DNA of 64,000 bases, taken from contig NZ_JACWNA010000001.1 of the NCBI RefSeq assembly GCF_015355765.1, positions 124,001-188,000 on the forward strand, written 5' to 3'. Below, one piece after another: positions 9,289 to 18,321 of this stretch. The notes beneath the pieces were generated by a model. The model saw only the letters and a list, made by a program, of their open reading frames with translations, was not told where the DNA came from and ran no database searches. Each line of letters begins with the position of its first letter. Position 1 is the stretch's first letter. The stretch comes from Actinomyces haliotis (GTDB lineage: Bacteria > Actinomycetota > Actinomycetes > Actinomycetales > Actinomycetaceae). Position numbers and translations under genes: made by a program.

Positions 9289-11526
9289 GTGACCCAGACC
9301 AGCACGAGCAACGAGCAGCCCGACGTCATCTGGACGTGGACGGACGAGGCACCGATGCTCGCCACCCACTCCTTCCTCCCCGTCGTCGAGGCCTTCACGC
9401 GCCCCGCGGGCGTGAGCGTCGGCACCGCGGACATCTCCCTGGCCGGGCGCGTCCTCGCCGCATTCGACCTCGCCGAGGACGACCTCGGCCGCCTCGGGGC
9501 CCTCACCCAGTCGCCGTCGGCCACCATCGTCAAGCTGCCGAACATCTCGGCCTCGCTCCCCCAGCTCAAGGCGGCGATCAAGGAGCTCCAGGCCGCCGGC
9601 TACGCCGTCCCGGACTACCCGGACAGCCCCTCGACGGACGCCGAGCGCGACGCCCGCGCACGGTACGACGCCGTCAAGGGCAGCGCCGTCAACCCGGTCC
9701 TGCGCGAGGGCAACTCCGACCGCCGCGCGCCGGGCGCCGTCAAGGCCTACGCGCGCACCCACCCGCACTCCATGGGCGAGTGGAGCAAGGACTCGCGCAC
9801 CCGCGTCGCCACCATGAGCGAGAGCGACTTCCGGCACAACGAGAAGAGCGTCGTCGTCCCCGAGGCGGGCACGTTGCGCATCCAGGAGCGCCCCGCCGAC
9901 GGCGGCGAGCCGATCGTCCTGCGCGAGTCGCTCCCGGTCACCGCCGGGGAGATCGTGGACGCGACCCACATGTCCGCCTCCGCCCTCGACTCCTTCCTCG
10001 CCGAGCAGGTCCGCGCCGCCAAGGCCGACGACGTCCTGCTCTCCGTGCACCTCAAGGCCACGATGATGAAGGTCTCCGACCCGCTCATCTTCGGCCACGC
10101 CGTCCGCGCGGCCCTGCCGGGCACCTTCGCCACCTACGGCGAGGAGCTCGCTGAGGCCGGTCTGCGCCCGGAGGACGGCCTCGGCGCCATCCTCGCCGGG
10201 CTCGACGGCCTCGCCTCGGGCCAGCGCATCCGCGACTCCATCGAGAACGACCTCGCACAGGGCCCGCGCCTCAACATGGTCGACTCCGACCACGGCATCA
10301 CCAACCTGCACGTCCCGTCCGACGTCATCATCGACGCCTCGATGCCCGCCATGATCAGGAACGGCGGCAAGCTCTGGGACGCCGACGGCGAGAAGGCTGA
10401 CACGCTCGCCGTCATCCCGGACAGCTCCTACGCCGGCGTCTACGAGGCGGTCATCGAGGACTGCAAGGAGCACGGCGCCCTCGACCCGACCACGATGGGC
10501 ACCGTCCCGAACGTCGGCCTCATGGCCCGCAAGGCCGAGGAGTACGGCAGCCACGACAAGACCTTCCTCATCGACGTACCCGGAACCGTCGAGGTGGTCG
10601 TCGTCGACGGCGCCGGCGCCGAGCCCGCCACCGTCTTGCTCTCCGACGAGGTCGAGGCCGGGGACATCTGGCGCGCCTGCCAGACCCAGGACGCCCCGGT
10701 CCGCGACTGGGTCCACCTCGCCGTCACCCGTGCCCGCGCCACGGGCGCGCCCGCCGTCTTCTGGCTCGACCCCGAGCGCGGCCACGACGCCGTCATCATC
10801 GGGCTCGTGAAGAAGTACCTGGCGGACGAGGACACCGAGGGCCTGGACATCCGCATCCTCGACCCGGTCGCCGCCACGCGGCTCTCCCTCGAGCGGATCC
10901 GCCGCGGCGAGGACACGATCTCCGTGACGGGCAACGTCCTGCGCGACTACAACACGGACCTCTTCCCGATCCTCGAGGTGGGCACGAGCGCCAAGATGCT
11001 CTCCGTCGTCCCGCTCATGAACGGCGGCGGCCTGTACGAGACCGGCGCCGGCGGCTCCGCCCCGAAGCACGTGCGCCAGCTTCTCGAGGAGGACTACCTG
11101 CGCTGGGACTCCCTGGGGGAGTTCCTTGCCCTGGCGGAGGCGCTACGCCACGTCGCGGAGGTCTCGGGCAACCCGAAGGCCACCGTCCTCGCTGACGCCC
11201 TCGACGCAGCGACGACGACCCTGCTGGAGGAGAACCGCTCCCCCGAGCGCCGCGTCGGAGGCATCGACAACCGCGGCTCGCACGCCTGGCTCGCCCTGTA
11301 CTGGGCCACCGAGCTCGCCGCCCAGACGACGGACACCGAGCTCGCCGCCGCCTTCGCCCCCGTGGCCGAGAGGCTCAAGGCGGACAACGAGCAGATCCAG
11401 GCGGAGCTCGTCGGGGTCCAGGGGCACCCGGTCGACCTCGGCGGCTACTACCTGCCGACGCCCGAGCTGGCGGACAAGGTCATGCGCCCGAGCGCGACCT
11501 TCAACGCCGTCATCGACGCGCTGTGA
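9289..11526 (+). CDS. icd: Monomeric NADP-dependent isocitrate dehydrogenase
   Basis: The 745-aa length and overall sequence match the monomeric Idh class, unrelated in size to the dimeric 400-aa enzymes. It oxidises isocitrate to 2-oxoglutarate and CO2 with NADP in the cytoplasm, feeding Kgd, which lies 6 kb upstream. Recognisable blocks include [33 protein letters not shown] (substrate-binding serine region), [17 protein letters not shown] and [21 protein letters not shown] chose GTG 9289 because the protein then begins just before the conserved [13 protein letters not shown] segment. The frame is open further upstream but without family similarity. Confidence 0.95.
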   Translation: MTQTSTSNEQPDVIWTWTDEAPMLATHSFLPVVEAFTRPAGVSVGTADISLAGRVLAAFDLAEDDLGRLGALTQSPSATIVKLPNISASLPQLKAAIKELQAAGYAVPDYPDSPSTDAERDARARYDAVKGSAVNPVLREGNSDRRAPGAVKAYARTHPHSMGEWSKDSRTRVATMSESDFRHNEKSVVVPEAGTLRIQERPADGGEPIVLRESLPVTAGEIVDATHMSASALDSFLAEQVRAAKADDVLLSVHLKATMMKVSDPLIFGHAVRAALPGTFATYGEELAEAGLRPEDGLGAILAGLDGLASGQRIRDSIENDLAQGPRLNMVDSDHGITNLHVPSDVIIDASMPAMIRNGGKLWDADGEKADTLAVIPDSSYAGVYEAVIEDCKEHGALDPTTMGTVPNVGLMARKAEEYGSHDKTFLIDVPGTVEVVVVDGAGAEPATVLLSDEVEAGDIWRACQTQDAPVRDWVHLAVTRARATGAPAVFWLDPERGHDAVIIGLVKKYLADEDTEGLDIRILDPVAATRLSLERIRRGEDTISVTGNVLRDYNTDLFPILEVGTSAKMLSVVPLMNGGGLYETGAGGSAPKHVRQLLEEDYLRWDSLGEFLALAEALRHVAEVSGNPKATVLADALDAATTTLLEENRSPERRVGGIDNRGSHAWLALYWATELAAQTTDTELAAAFAPVAERLKADNEQIQAELVGVQGHPVDLGGYYLPTPELADKVMRPSATFNAVIDAL

Positions 11527-11684
11527 GCGCGTGATCCGGGTCTGGCCACCCGCCCCCCCCACGAGCACGACCTCCCTGGACGAGCACGATGCCGACGGCG
11601 CCCGTCCCGTCCAAGGAGGTTGTGCTCGTCGTTCGAGGCGGACCCACGGGACCGGCCCGGCTGCCGCCTGACACAATGGCGCCC

Positions 11685-13217
11685 GTGACGAGCACGGACG
11701 AACGCAGCAGTAACGCAGCCACCGAGAGGCCGACCACCCGCGTCGCGGACCCGTGGCCGGCTCCCACCGCAGCCGGACCGCTCGACGCCGTCGTGCCGCT
11801 GCCGGGCTCGAAGTCCCTCACCGCCCGTGCGCTCGTCCTCGCGGCCGTCGCCGACGCCCCCACCGAGCTCACCGGGGTCCTGCGCTCACGCGACACCGAT
11901 CTCATGGTCTCGGCCCTCACCACCCTCGGTGCCCGCGTCGAGCGCCTCGACGCCACGGGACCGCGTCTGCGCGTCACGCCAGCAGCGCTCCCCCTCCCAG
12001 TCGCCACCGGCCCCGACGGCGCGGCGCACGTCGACTGCGGGCTCGCGGGCACGGTCATGCGCTTCGTCCCGCCACTCGCCACCCTCGCTGACGGTCCCGT
12101 CATCTTCGACGGCGACGCCGGAGCGCGTCTGCGCCCTCTCGGACCGGTCCTCGACGCACTGTCAGCCCTCGGCGCCGAGGTGACCTGGCTCGGCGAGCCG
12201 GGGCACCTGCCCGTGCGGGTCGGCCCCGGCAACGGAGGCTTGCTCAAGCCTGGCGGCACCATGAACCCCGGCGAGCCGCACCGCGTCGCCGTCGACGCCG
12301 AGGGCTCCTCGCAGTTCCTCTCCGCGCTCCTGATGCTCGGCCCCCTCGTCCCGGGCGGGCTCGCCCTCACGCCGACCGGTCACGTCCCCTCCCTCCCCCA
12401 CGTCGCCATGACGGTCGCCTCCCTGCGCGGGCGCGGCGTCACCGTCGACGAGCCGGACGCGGACGTGCCCGAGGGCGAGCGCACCTGGACGGTCCGTCCA
12501 GGCCGCCCCGCGGGCGGCGCCGTCTTCATCGAACCGGACCTGTCCAACGCCGGTCCCTTCCTCGCCGCGGCCCTCGTCGCGGGCGGATCCGTCACCGTAC
12601 CCGCATGGCCCTCCACCACGACCCAGGCCGGCGACGCCTGGCGCGATCTCCTCCCCCGCCTCGGCGGTCGGGTCTCGCTCGCCGACGTCGACGACGGGCT
12701 CGCCCTCACGGCTACCGGCGACGGCGCCGCCTCGCTCACCGGCATCGACGCCGACCTCTCGGCCGTCGGCGAGCTCGCTCCCACCGTGGCGGCCCTGGCA
12801 GCCCTTGCCTCCGCGAACGGGCAGGCCTCACGCCTCACCGGCATCGCCCACCTGCGGGGTCACGAAACGAACCGGCTCGCCGCCCTCGTCACCGAGATCC
12901 AGCGAGTCGGAGGACTCGCCCGGGAGACCGACGACGGCATCGAGATCGACGCCCTGCCCGCCGGCGCCGCGCTCCACCCGGCCGTCCTGGAGACCTACGC
13001 CGACCACCGGATGGCGACCTTCGCCGCTCTCCTGGGCGTCGGGATCCCGGGCTGCCAGGTGGTCGACGTCGCCTGCACCTCGAAGACCCTCCCGAACTTC
13101 CCCGCCATGTGGACGACTCTTCTCGAGCCGAGATCGGGACATCCTGACCTCGAGATCGGGACATCCGAACCACGAGATCGGTCACTCGCCCCTGCCTCCG
13201 ACGGAGAGACCCACTGA
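11685..13217 (+). CDS. aroA: 3-phosphoshikimate 1-carboxyvinyltransferase (EPSP synthase)
   Basis: The roughly 510-aa enzyme joins shikimate-3-phosphate and PEP in the aromatic amino-acid pathway. Diagnostic motifs are LPGSKSLTARAL (N-terminal), DCGLAGTVMRF, DAEGSSQFLSALLM, LRGHETNRLAAL, ETYADHRMATFAALLG and the final CTSKTLPNFPAMW. GTG 11685 is preferred because CACAAT lies 7 bases upstream (leaderless pattern); ATG 11676 is the alternative. The conserved protein ends near TTLL. The last 30 or so residues are encoded by a 56-bp repeat (13128-13183) and are probably an acquired tail. The stop overlaps the rsgA ATG by one base. Confidence 0.95.
   Translation: MTSTDERSSNAATERPTTRVADPWPAPTAAGPLDAVVPLPGSKSLTARALVLAAVADAPTELTGVLRSRDTDLMVSALTTLGARVERLDATGPRLRVTPAALPLPVATGPDGAAHVDCGLAGTVMRFVPPLATLADGPVIFDGDAGARLRPLGPVLDALSALGAEVTWLGEPGHLPVRVGPGNGGLLKPGGTMNPGEPHRVAVDAEGSSQFLSALLMLGPLVPGGLALTPTGHVPSLPHVAMTVASLRGRGVTVDEPDADVPEGERTWTVRPGRPAGGAVFIEPDLSNAGPFLAAALVAGGSVTVPAWPSTTTQAGDAWRDLLPRLGGRVSLADVDDGLALTATGDGAASLTGIDADLSAVGELAPTVAALAALASANGQASRLTGIAHLRGHETNRLAALVTEIQRVGGLARETDDGIEIDALPAGAALHPAVLETYADHRMATFAALLGVGIPGCQVVDVACTSKTLPNFPAMWTTLLEPRSGHPDLEIGTSEPRDRSLAPASDGETH
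13128..13183 (+). repeat. 56-bp dispersed repeat, copy 1 (inside the aroA 3' end)
   Basis: It contains tandem 22-base units: AGATCGGGACATCCTGACCT plus CG (13131-13152), AGATCGGGACATCCGAACCA plus CG (13153-13174), and a partial third unit AGATCGGTC (13175-13183). The reverse complement of 36473-36528 matches it without gaps at 47 of 56 positions. Because 22 is not a multiple of 3, the units are read in different frames and give the AroA tail SGHPDLEIGTSEPRDRS. Confidence 0.85.
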
Positions 13218-14332
13218 TGGCCCGCCGCGACACGGGCACCGACGACCCGCGCGTCCGCGTCCGTCCCAACCGCCGCGGCTCGCGCCCGCGCACGAAGCAG
13301 CGCCCCGCCCACGAGGACGCCGTCATCGGCATGGTCACCCGCATCGACCGGGGCCACTACCGCATCCGCCTCGAGGACCCCTCCCTCACCGAGGACGGCA
13401 CCGGCGACATCACCGCGATGAAGGCCCGCGAGCTCGGTCGGGGGAAGGTCGTCGTCGGGGACCGTGTCGGCGTCGTCGGCGACGTCTCGGGCCGCAAGGA
13501 CACGCTCGCCCGCATGGTCCGGGTCGAGGAGCGCCGCACGCTCCTGCGCCGGTCCGCCGAGGACGGCGACGCCGCCGGCACCGAGCGCCCGGTGGTCGCC
13601 AACGCGGAGCTCCTCGTCATCGTCACCGCCGTCGCGGACCCCGAGCCGCGACCGCGCATGATCGACCGCTACCTCGTGGCCGCCTACGACGCGGGGATGG
13701 AGCCCCTCCTCGTCCTCACCAAGTCCGACCTCGCCGACGCGGGTCCGCTCCTCGCGCTCTACGAGCCGCTCGGCGTGGCCTCCGTCGCGACGCACCTCGA
13801 GCGCGCTGTCCGTGAGGCCGGCCCCGACGGCGCCGCCGCGGCCGGGACGGGTGTCGACGCGGTGCGCGAGCGCATCGCCGGCCGCACGAGCGTGTTCGTC
13901 GGCCACTCCGGCGTGGGCAAGTCGACCCTCATCAACGCGCTCGTCCCCGAGGCGCACAGGGTCACCGGGCACGTGAACGAGGTGACGGGCCGCGGCCGAC
14001 ACACCTCGACGAGCCTTCAGGCGGTCGCGCTGCCTGGCGGCGGCTGGGTCATCGACACCCCGGGAGTGCGCTCCTTCGGGGTTGCGCACGTCTCGAGCGC
14101 CGACGTCCTGCGCGGGTTCCCGGACCTGGCCGAGGTGGCCGAGGACTGCCCGCGCGGCTGCACCCACGACGAGGGCGTCATCGACTGCGCGCTCGACGAG
14201 TGGGCCGCCGCGACCGACGTCGACGACGCCGTGCGCGAGCAGCGGGGCAGCCGCGTCGCCTCCCTCCGCCGGCTCCTCGCGCCCTCGCTCGAGGCGGAGG
14301 ACCCGACGCTCCCCAGTGGTCACCACCGCTGA
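13217..14332 (+). CDS. rsgA: Ribosome small subunit-dependent GTPase A
   Basis: This 371-aa circularly permuted GTPase assists late 30S assembly. It has an N-terminal OB-like domain, then G4 (TKSD), G1/P-loop (GHSGVGKSTLIN), switch region (GRGRHTST), G3 (DTPGVRSFG) and a C-terminal zinc knuckle with Cys and His in CPRGCTHDEGVIDC. The N-terminal RPNRRGSRPRTKQRP stretch is basic and probably contacts rRNA. Coupled to aroA by TGATG. In many actinobacteria aroA-rsgA is followed by hisN, but here hisN is 24.7 kb away. Confidence 0.95.
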   Translation: MARRDTGTDDPRVRVRPNRRGSRPRTKQRPAHEDAVIGMVTRIDRGHYRIRLEDPSLTEDGTGDITAMKARELGRGKVVVGDRVGVVGDVSGRKDTLARMVRVEERRTLLRRSAEDGDAAGTERPVVANAELLVIVTAVADPEPRPRMIDRYLVAAYDAGMEPLLVLTKSDLADAGPLLALYEPLGVASVATHLERAVREAGPDGAAAAGTGVDAVRERIAGRTSVFVGHSGVGKSTLINALVPEAHRVTGHVNEVTGRGRHTSTSLQAVALPGGGWVIDTPGVRSFGVAHVSSADVLRGFPDLAEVAEDCPRGCTHDEGVIDCALDEWAAATDVDDAVREQRGSRVASLRRLLAPSLEAEDPTLPSGHHR

Positions 14333-14362
14333 GCGCACACACCTGCCCGAGAGCGGCGACTC

Positions 14363-14447
14363 CGTGACAATTCCGCGCCCGGGACCCGCACGATAACGGC
14401 GCGAACAACGCGTTCTGGGACCTTTTTCCGCTTCAGAGTCGTGACAA
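14363..14447 (+). repeat. Two CGTGACAA direct repeats in the regulator's promoter region
   Basis: CGTGACAA occurs at 14363-14370 and 14440-14447. The second copy lies a few bases upstream of the -10 box TAGGGT, a position typical for a repressor site. They may be operators for the adjacent HTH regulator. Confidence 0.4.
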
Positions 14448-14451
14448 AGGT

Positions 14452-14457
14452 TAGGGT
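14452..14457 (+). promoter_or_regulatory. -10 box of the SufR-like regulator (leaderless)
   Basis: TAGGGT is followed by 6 bases and then ATG 14464, so transcription would start at the start codon. No ribosome site is present, consistent with a leaderless mRNA. Confidence 0.5.
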
Positions 14458-14463
14458 GGTGGC

Positions 14464-15192
14464 ATGTCAGAAGCCCCCACGCGACTCCCGCGCCCGTCCT
14501 GGGCGGACCTCTCGGCCCGCTCAGACCTGTCGGTGGCGCGCCGCAGGGTCCTGGAGACCATCGAGTCGGCCGACGAGCCGATGACCGCCGCTGAGGTGGC
14601 TGAGAGGCTCGACCTCCACCACAACACGGTGCGAGAGCACCTCGACGCCCTTGTCGAGGCGGGCTTCGTCGAGGTCTCCACCAGGCCGACGGGTCGGCGC
14701 GGCCGCCCCGCCCTGCGCTACGCCTCGACCGCACCGGACCCCGCCCAGGTCCTCGACTCCTACCTCACCCTGCTCGACGCCATCGCCGACACTCTCGGGA
14801 CGGGCCCCGAGGCCCAGCGCCTCGCCCGCGAGATCGGTCGACGGTGGGCTCAGCTGACACCGCTCTCCGAGGCCGACGCGGCGACCGCCGGGGCCCCGAA
14901 CGCCCTCACGCGCGCGACGGCGCTGCTTCCCGACCTGTCGACGATGGGCTTCGCCCCCGACGTCGCCGGCGAGGAGATCGTCCTCAAGGCGTGCCCGCTC
15001 GTGACGAGGGACCGCGTCCCGCACTCGCTCGTCTGCCTCATGCACGAGGGCTTCCTCAACGAGGTGCTCGCCGAGCAGGGCCGTGGTCTGAGCCCGGCGA
15101 ACGACCCGGGTTCCCGCACGCACCTGTCCGTCGTCCCGCTGGTGGACGACGGCTGCCACGTCCTCGCGAGCGACGAGCCCGCGACGGTCTGA
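14464..15192 (+). CDS. HTH transcriptional regulator, ArsR/DeoR-SufR-like
   Basis: This 242-aa protein has an N-terminal winged helix (residues about 20-85; TAAEVAERLDLHHNTVREHL is the recognition region, RGRPALRY the wing) and a C-terminal sensor domain. The C-terminal part has three cysteines (KACPLV, SLVCLM, DDGCHV). The first two are separated by 13 residues, which recalls the iron-sulfur ligands of SufR-type regulators, although the third is further away. It is convergent with the nirK operon and next to nitrate genes, so a redox, NO or Fe-S sensing role is plausible. Fold assignment is firm; the signal is inferred. Confidence 0.75.
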   Translation: MSEAPTRLPRPSWADLSARSDLSVARRRVLETIESADEPMTAAEVAERLDLHHNTVREHLDALVEAGFVEVSTRPTGRRGRPALRYASTAPDPAQVLDSYLTLLDAIADTLGTGPEAQRLAREIGRRWAQLTPLSEADAATAGAPNALTRATALLPDLSTMGFAPDVAGEEIVLKACPLVTRDRVPHSLVCLMHEGFLNEVLAEQGRGLSPANDPGSRTHLSVVPLVDDGCHVLASDEPATV

Positions 15193-15204
15193 GTAGGCCG
15201 TCTC

Positions 15205-15240
15205 CTGAGCCCCGCCGCGTCCCAGAAAGGCGGGGCTCAG
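15205..15240. terminator. Bidirectional terminator between regulator and nirK
   Basis: CTGAGCCCCGCC and GGCGGGGCTCAG form a perfect 12-bp stem with a 12-base loop. The right arm contains the nirK stop codon, so it serves both convergent genes. Confidence 0.65.
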
Positions 15241-16799
15241 GCCGTCGCCCTGAGGATCCCCTTGGCGCCCTTCTCCATGTCGGCGAAGGCGTGGGTGACG
15301 ATCGAGTAGCTGCCCGCCGCAGGCACCTCGGCCTCGACGAAGCCGCCCTGGGCGGGCTGGAGGGCGAGGGCCTGCGAGCCGCCGTGCCAGGCTCGCCCGA
15401 GCTCGTCGGGGCCGCCGAGGAGGTAGGCGCCCTCGGAGAAGACGGTGTCGAACTGGAGCCCGACGACGTGGAAGGAGCTGGGCAGGCTCGGGCCGGCGTC
15501 GAGCACCCAGAAGCGGACGCGCTCGCCGGCCCTGGCGGCCAGCGGCTCGAGTGCGTACTGGAAGGCGACGCCGTTGAAGCTCATGAGGTCCGGCGTCTTG
15601 GCGGAGATCTTCGCGGTGTCGGGGGTGCCGCCCTCGGGCCCGAGGTAGGTCTCGGACTGGATGAGGAGGTACTCCCTGTCGACGTCGGCGAGGCCGTCGG
15701 GGTCGATGATGACGGCGCCGTACATGCCGGCGGCCAGGTGCTCGCTCATGGGGACCGTCGAGCAGTGGTAGAGCCAGATGCCTGAGTGCTGGGCGGTGAA
15801 CTTGTAGACGAGGCTCTCGCCGGGGTCGATGGAGCGCATGGTGTCGTCCGGGGACACCATGCCGGCGTGGAAGTCGATCGAGTGGCTCATCTCGCCCTTG
15901 TTGACGAGGGTGATCTCGAAGGTGTCGCCGACGTGCCCGCGCAGGACCGGGCCGGGCGCGGTGCCGTTGTAGGTCCAGCGGGTCTGAGTGACACCGGCCC
16001 CGACGTAGGCGTCGGCGACCTCGGTGACGGTGAGGGTCTCGCTGTGGGTCGTGGCCGTGGGCGCGGGGTCGAGGGCGGCGTCCCACGGGGTGAAGCCGTG
16101 GGGCAGGGCGGCGGAGAGGTCGGGGACGGCGTCGGAGCCCGTGCTCGCCGCGGAGGTTGCTGTCGCTGAGGCGGCTGCGCTGGCGCCGTCGGCGGTGACG
16201 TGGAGGACCATGCCCTGGGCGCGGTGGCCGGCGATGGAGCACCAGCCCTCGACGGGCCCGGGGATGACGCCGGCGTCGAGCGTGGCGCTCGCTCCGGCGG
16301 CGACGCGCCCCGTGGTGAGGCTCGTGCCGTCGACGTCGAGGACGAGGTCGTGGACCTGGTCGGCGGTGTTGTCGAGGGTGAGGACGAGGCGGTCGCCGAC
16401 GCTCACCTCGACGGTCTCGGGCACGAAGCGCATGCCGTTGACGGTGATCGTCTGGCGGACGGTGCGGCCGGTGGGGGTGACGCCGTCGGCGCCCGAGCCG
16501 CTGGTGGAGCTGGAGCCGTGCTCGTGGGCGGCGTAGGCGGAGCCGACGACGACGGCCGCGCCCGCCGTGACGAGACCCATGAGGGCGCCGCGGCGGTCGG
16601 TCGCGCGAGCCGCCTGACGGGCGGCCTCGGTGTCCTGCGCGGAGGAGCCGGCTCGGCCGCGCCCGACCGCGGGCGCGGTGCCGGAGGTGACGGCGCCCCG
16701 GTGCGCGGCGCCTCGGGCGCGTCCCGACGCGCCGGGGGTCGATGACGTGGGGGTCGATGACGCAGCGTCGTCCTGCGCGGGCTCGTCGGCGTCACTCAT
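15237..16799 (-). CDS. nirK: Copper-containing nitrite reductase (NirK/AniA-like) with extra N-terminal cupredoxin
   Basis: This 520-aa protein has a cytoplasmic tail of about 70 residues and a hydrophobic anchor or signal (GALMGLVTAGAAVVVGSAYA). A first cupredoxin domain follows with a full type-1 copper set (VHDLVLD, then GWCSIAGHRAQGM). The two NirK domains then show all expected ligands: HSIDFHAG (type-1 His, catalytic Asp, type-2 His), YHCSTVPMSEHLAAGM (type-2 His, type-1 Cys, His, Met), SSFHVVG (catalytic His) and VTHAFADM (type-2 His). It reduces nitrite to NO outside the membrane. The start ATG 16799 overlaps the upstream membrane-protein gene by 8 bases. The extra blue-copper domain probably relays electrons. 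Confidence 0.88.
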   Translation of the reverse strand: MSDADEPAQDDAASSTPTSSTPGASGRARGAAHRGAVTSGTAPAVGRGRAGSSAQDTEAARQAARATDRRGALMGLVTAGAAVVVGSAYAAHEHGSSSTSGSGADGVTPTGRTVRQTITVNGMRFVPETVEVSVGDRLVLTLDNTADQVHDLVLDVDGTSLTTGRVAAGASATLDAGVIPGPVEGWCSIAGHRAQGMVLHVTADGASAAASATATSAASTGSDAVPDLSAALPHGFTPWDAALDPAPTATTHSETLTVTEVADAYVGAGVTQTRWTYNGTAPGPVLRGHVGDTFEITLVNKGEMSHSIDFHAGMVSPDDTMRSIDPGESLVYKFTAQHSGIWLYHCSTVPMSEHLAAGMYGAVIIDPDGLADVDREYLLIQSETYLGPEGGTPDTAKISAKTPDLMSFNGVAFQYALEPLAARAGERVRFWVLDAGPSLPSSFHVVGLQFDTVFSEGAYLLGGPDELGRAWHGGSQALALQPAQGGFVEAEVPAAGSYSIVTHAFADMEKGAKGILRATA

Positions 16800-18321
16800 C
16801 GGTGTGCTCCTCGGTCTTCTTCTGGGCGGGTGCGGGAGTGAGGATGGTCGTGGGACCGCTCGTCCTGCGGTCGGAGGCACTCGACGGACGTGACGACAGT
16901 CCGCCGACAGGGAGCATGCTGCCCCCCGTCGCACCCTTGGGCGGTCCGACCGGGATGCTGAGGGCGACGACGTCGTCGTCCTTCTTGCGGGAGCGGCGGA
17001 CGAGCTCGCGGCCGGACAGGCCCATGCCGACGAGGACGTAGCAGGCGACCGCGCCGGCGACGAGGGCGGCGGTGGCGCGCACGGGCCAGCTGAGGAAGGG
17101 CAGGACGGCGAGGAGCAGGCAGGCGTTCGACGCGGTGACGCGGTAGGCCGCGGCCCGGTCCATGATCGCGTTGATCGCCCGGGTGGTGGCGGGTCCGCCG
17201 CCGAGCATGACGGGGGTGAGGTAGGACAGCGCCGCGGCGAGGACCTGGAGGGCGAAGCCGGCGCCGAGGGCGACGCGCACCCCGTGGATGACGTCGCGGG
17301 CGCCTGAGGCGTCGCCGGCGAGGGTGATGCCGATCCCGATCCTCACGACGCAGGCGAGGAACCAGACGACGGCGGCGGCCGCGGAGGCCGTCGCGAAGGA
17401 GGACGGCGGGACGCGCCGGGCGGTCCGCACCGCGGGGACGACGACGCCGCAGGCACCGGCGAGGTAGACGAGGGCGCCGACGGCGGCGAGCGGCGCCCAG
17501 AGGCCGGAGCACGCGAGGAGGACGGTCCCGACGACGATGACGGGCAGACCGCGGCTCGTCCAGCGCGGCGCCTCGACCTCCATCTTGGTGCGCAGCATCG
17601 TCGGCCACAGCACGGTGAGGGTGCCGAGCACGGTGGTGCCGACGAAGCCGAGGAGCATGGTCATCGTGTGGGAGACGTAGAGGACGTCGGCGAGGTGGAC
17701 GCCGCCCCGCGCCTCCGCCCAGCTCGTGAGGTAGCCGAGGGTGGCACCGACGGCGAGGAGCAGGAGGGCGACGGCGTAGTGGACGGCGAGGGCTGCCAGG
17801 CGCGGGGCGACGGCGCGCCGGTACTGGACGCCGATGGCGAGCACGCCGGCGAGCGCGGCGAGCATGACGACGGTGACGCCGACCATCGCGAGGACCTGCC
17901 AGCCGGCCGTGATCCCGATGAGGACGAGGAGGCTGCCGGCGCTGTGCGCGTAGAGGCGGGCGTCGAGGAGGGCGGCTCCGCCGAGTGCCGGGCGGTGCAG
18001 GAGGGTGTCCGCGAAGTGCGCGGACCAGATGGTGATCGCGGAGCCGATGCCGCCGAGGAGGACGGTGTGCAGCGGCAGCCACTGGCCCCAGCTCGCAAGC
18101 GGTCCGCCGACGACGAGGAGGGCGAGGACGGCGGCGGCCACGACCCAGGCGAGCACGACGGCGTTGCGCCGGACCTGGGTGTTCCGGCGGGTGTGACGCT
18201 GGGCGGGCAGGCGCTGGGTGCCGGGGGTGGCGAAGCCGGCGCCGGGGCGACCGCTGGCGCTGGAGGCGGGCTGCTCGCCCGGACGGCCGGGGCTTCCGGG
18301 CACGCCGACGGAGATGGACAT
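16792..18321 (-). CDS. Histidine-rich polytopic membrane protein of the nirK operon
   Basis: This 509-aa protein has about 12 membrane helices, a polar N-terminal tail (residues 1-50) and a cytoplasmic C-terminal tail rich in basic residues and Pro (about 70 aa). Conserved-looking histidines sit in membrane segments: LPLHTVLLGG, WSAHFADTLLH, LYAHSAG, LAVHYAVAL and YVSHTMTMLLGF. The stretch GFVGTTVLGTLTVLWPTMLR resembles NnrS or heme-copper-like proteins, but no firm family was recognised. It starts directly after the previous gene's stop (TGAATG) and overlaps nirK by 8 bases, so all three proteins are made together. Possible roles are heme or copper binding, NO handling or electron delivery to NirK. 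Confidence 0.65.
   Translation of the reverse strand: MSISVGVPGSPGRPGEQPASSASGRPGAGFATPGTQRLPAQRHTRRNTQVRRNAVVLAWVVAAAVLALLVVGGPLASWGQWLPLHTVLLGGIGSAITIWSAHFADTLLHRPALGGAALLDARLYAHSAGSLLVLIGITAGWQVLAMVGVTVVMLAALAGVLAIGVQYRRAVAPRLAALAVHYAVALLLLAVGATLGYLTSWAEARGGVHLADVLYVSHTMTMLLGFVGTTVLGTLTVLWPTMLRTKMEVEAPRWTSRGLPVIVVGTVLLACSGLWAPLAAVGALVYLAGACGVVVPAVRTARRVPPSSFATASAAAAVVWFLACVVRIGIGITLAGDASGARDVIHGVRVALGAGFALQVLAAALSYLTPVMLGGGPATTRAINAIMDRAAAYRVTASNACLLLAVLPFLSWPVRATAALVAGAVACYVLVGMGLSGRELVRRSRKKDDDVVALSIPVGPPKGATGGSMLPVGGLSSRPSSASDRRTSGPTTILTPAPAQKKTEEHTDE

Noticed and set aside
14363-14370. GGAAT (minus strand, near 14370) as a second SigR-type promoter
   Set aside because: No GTT lies 18-19 bases downstream of it on that strand.
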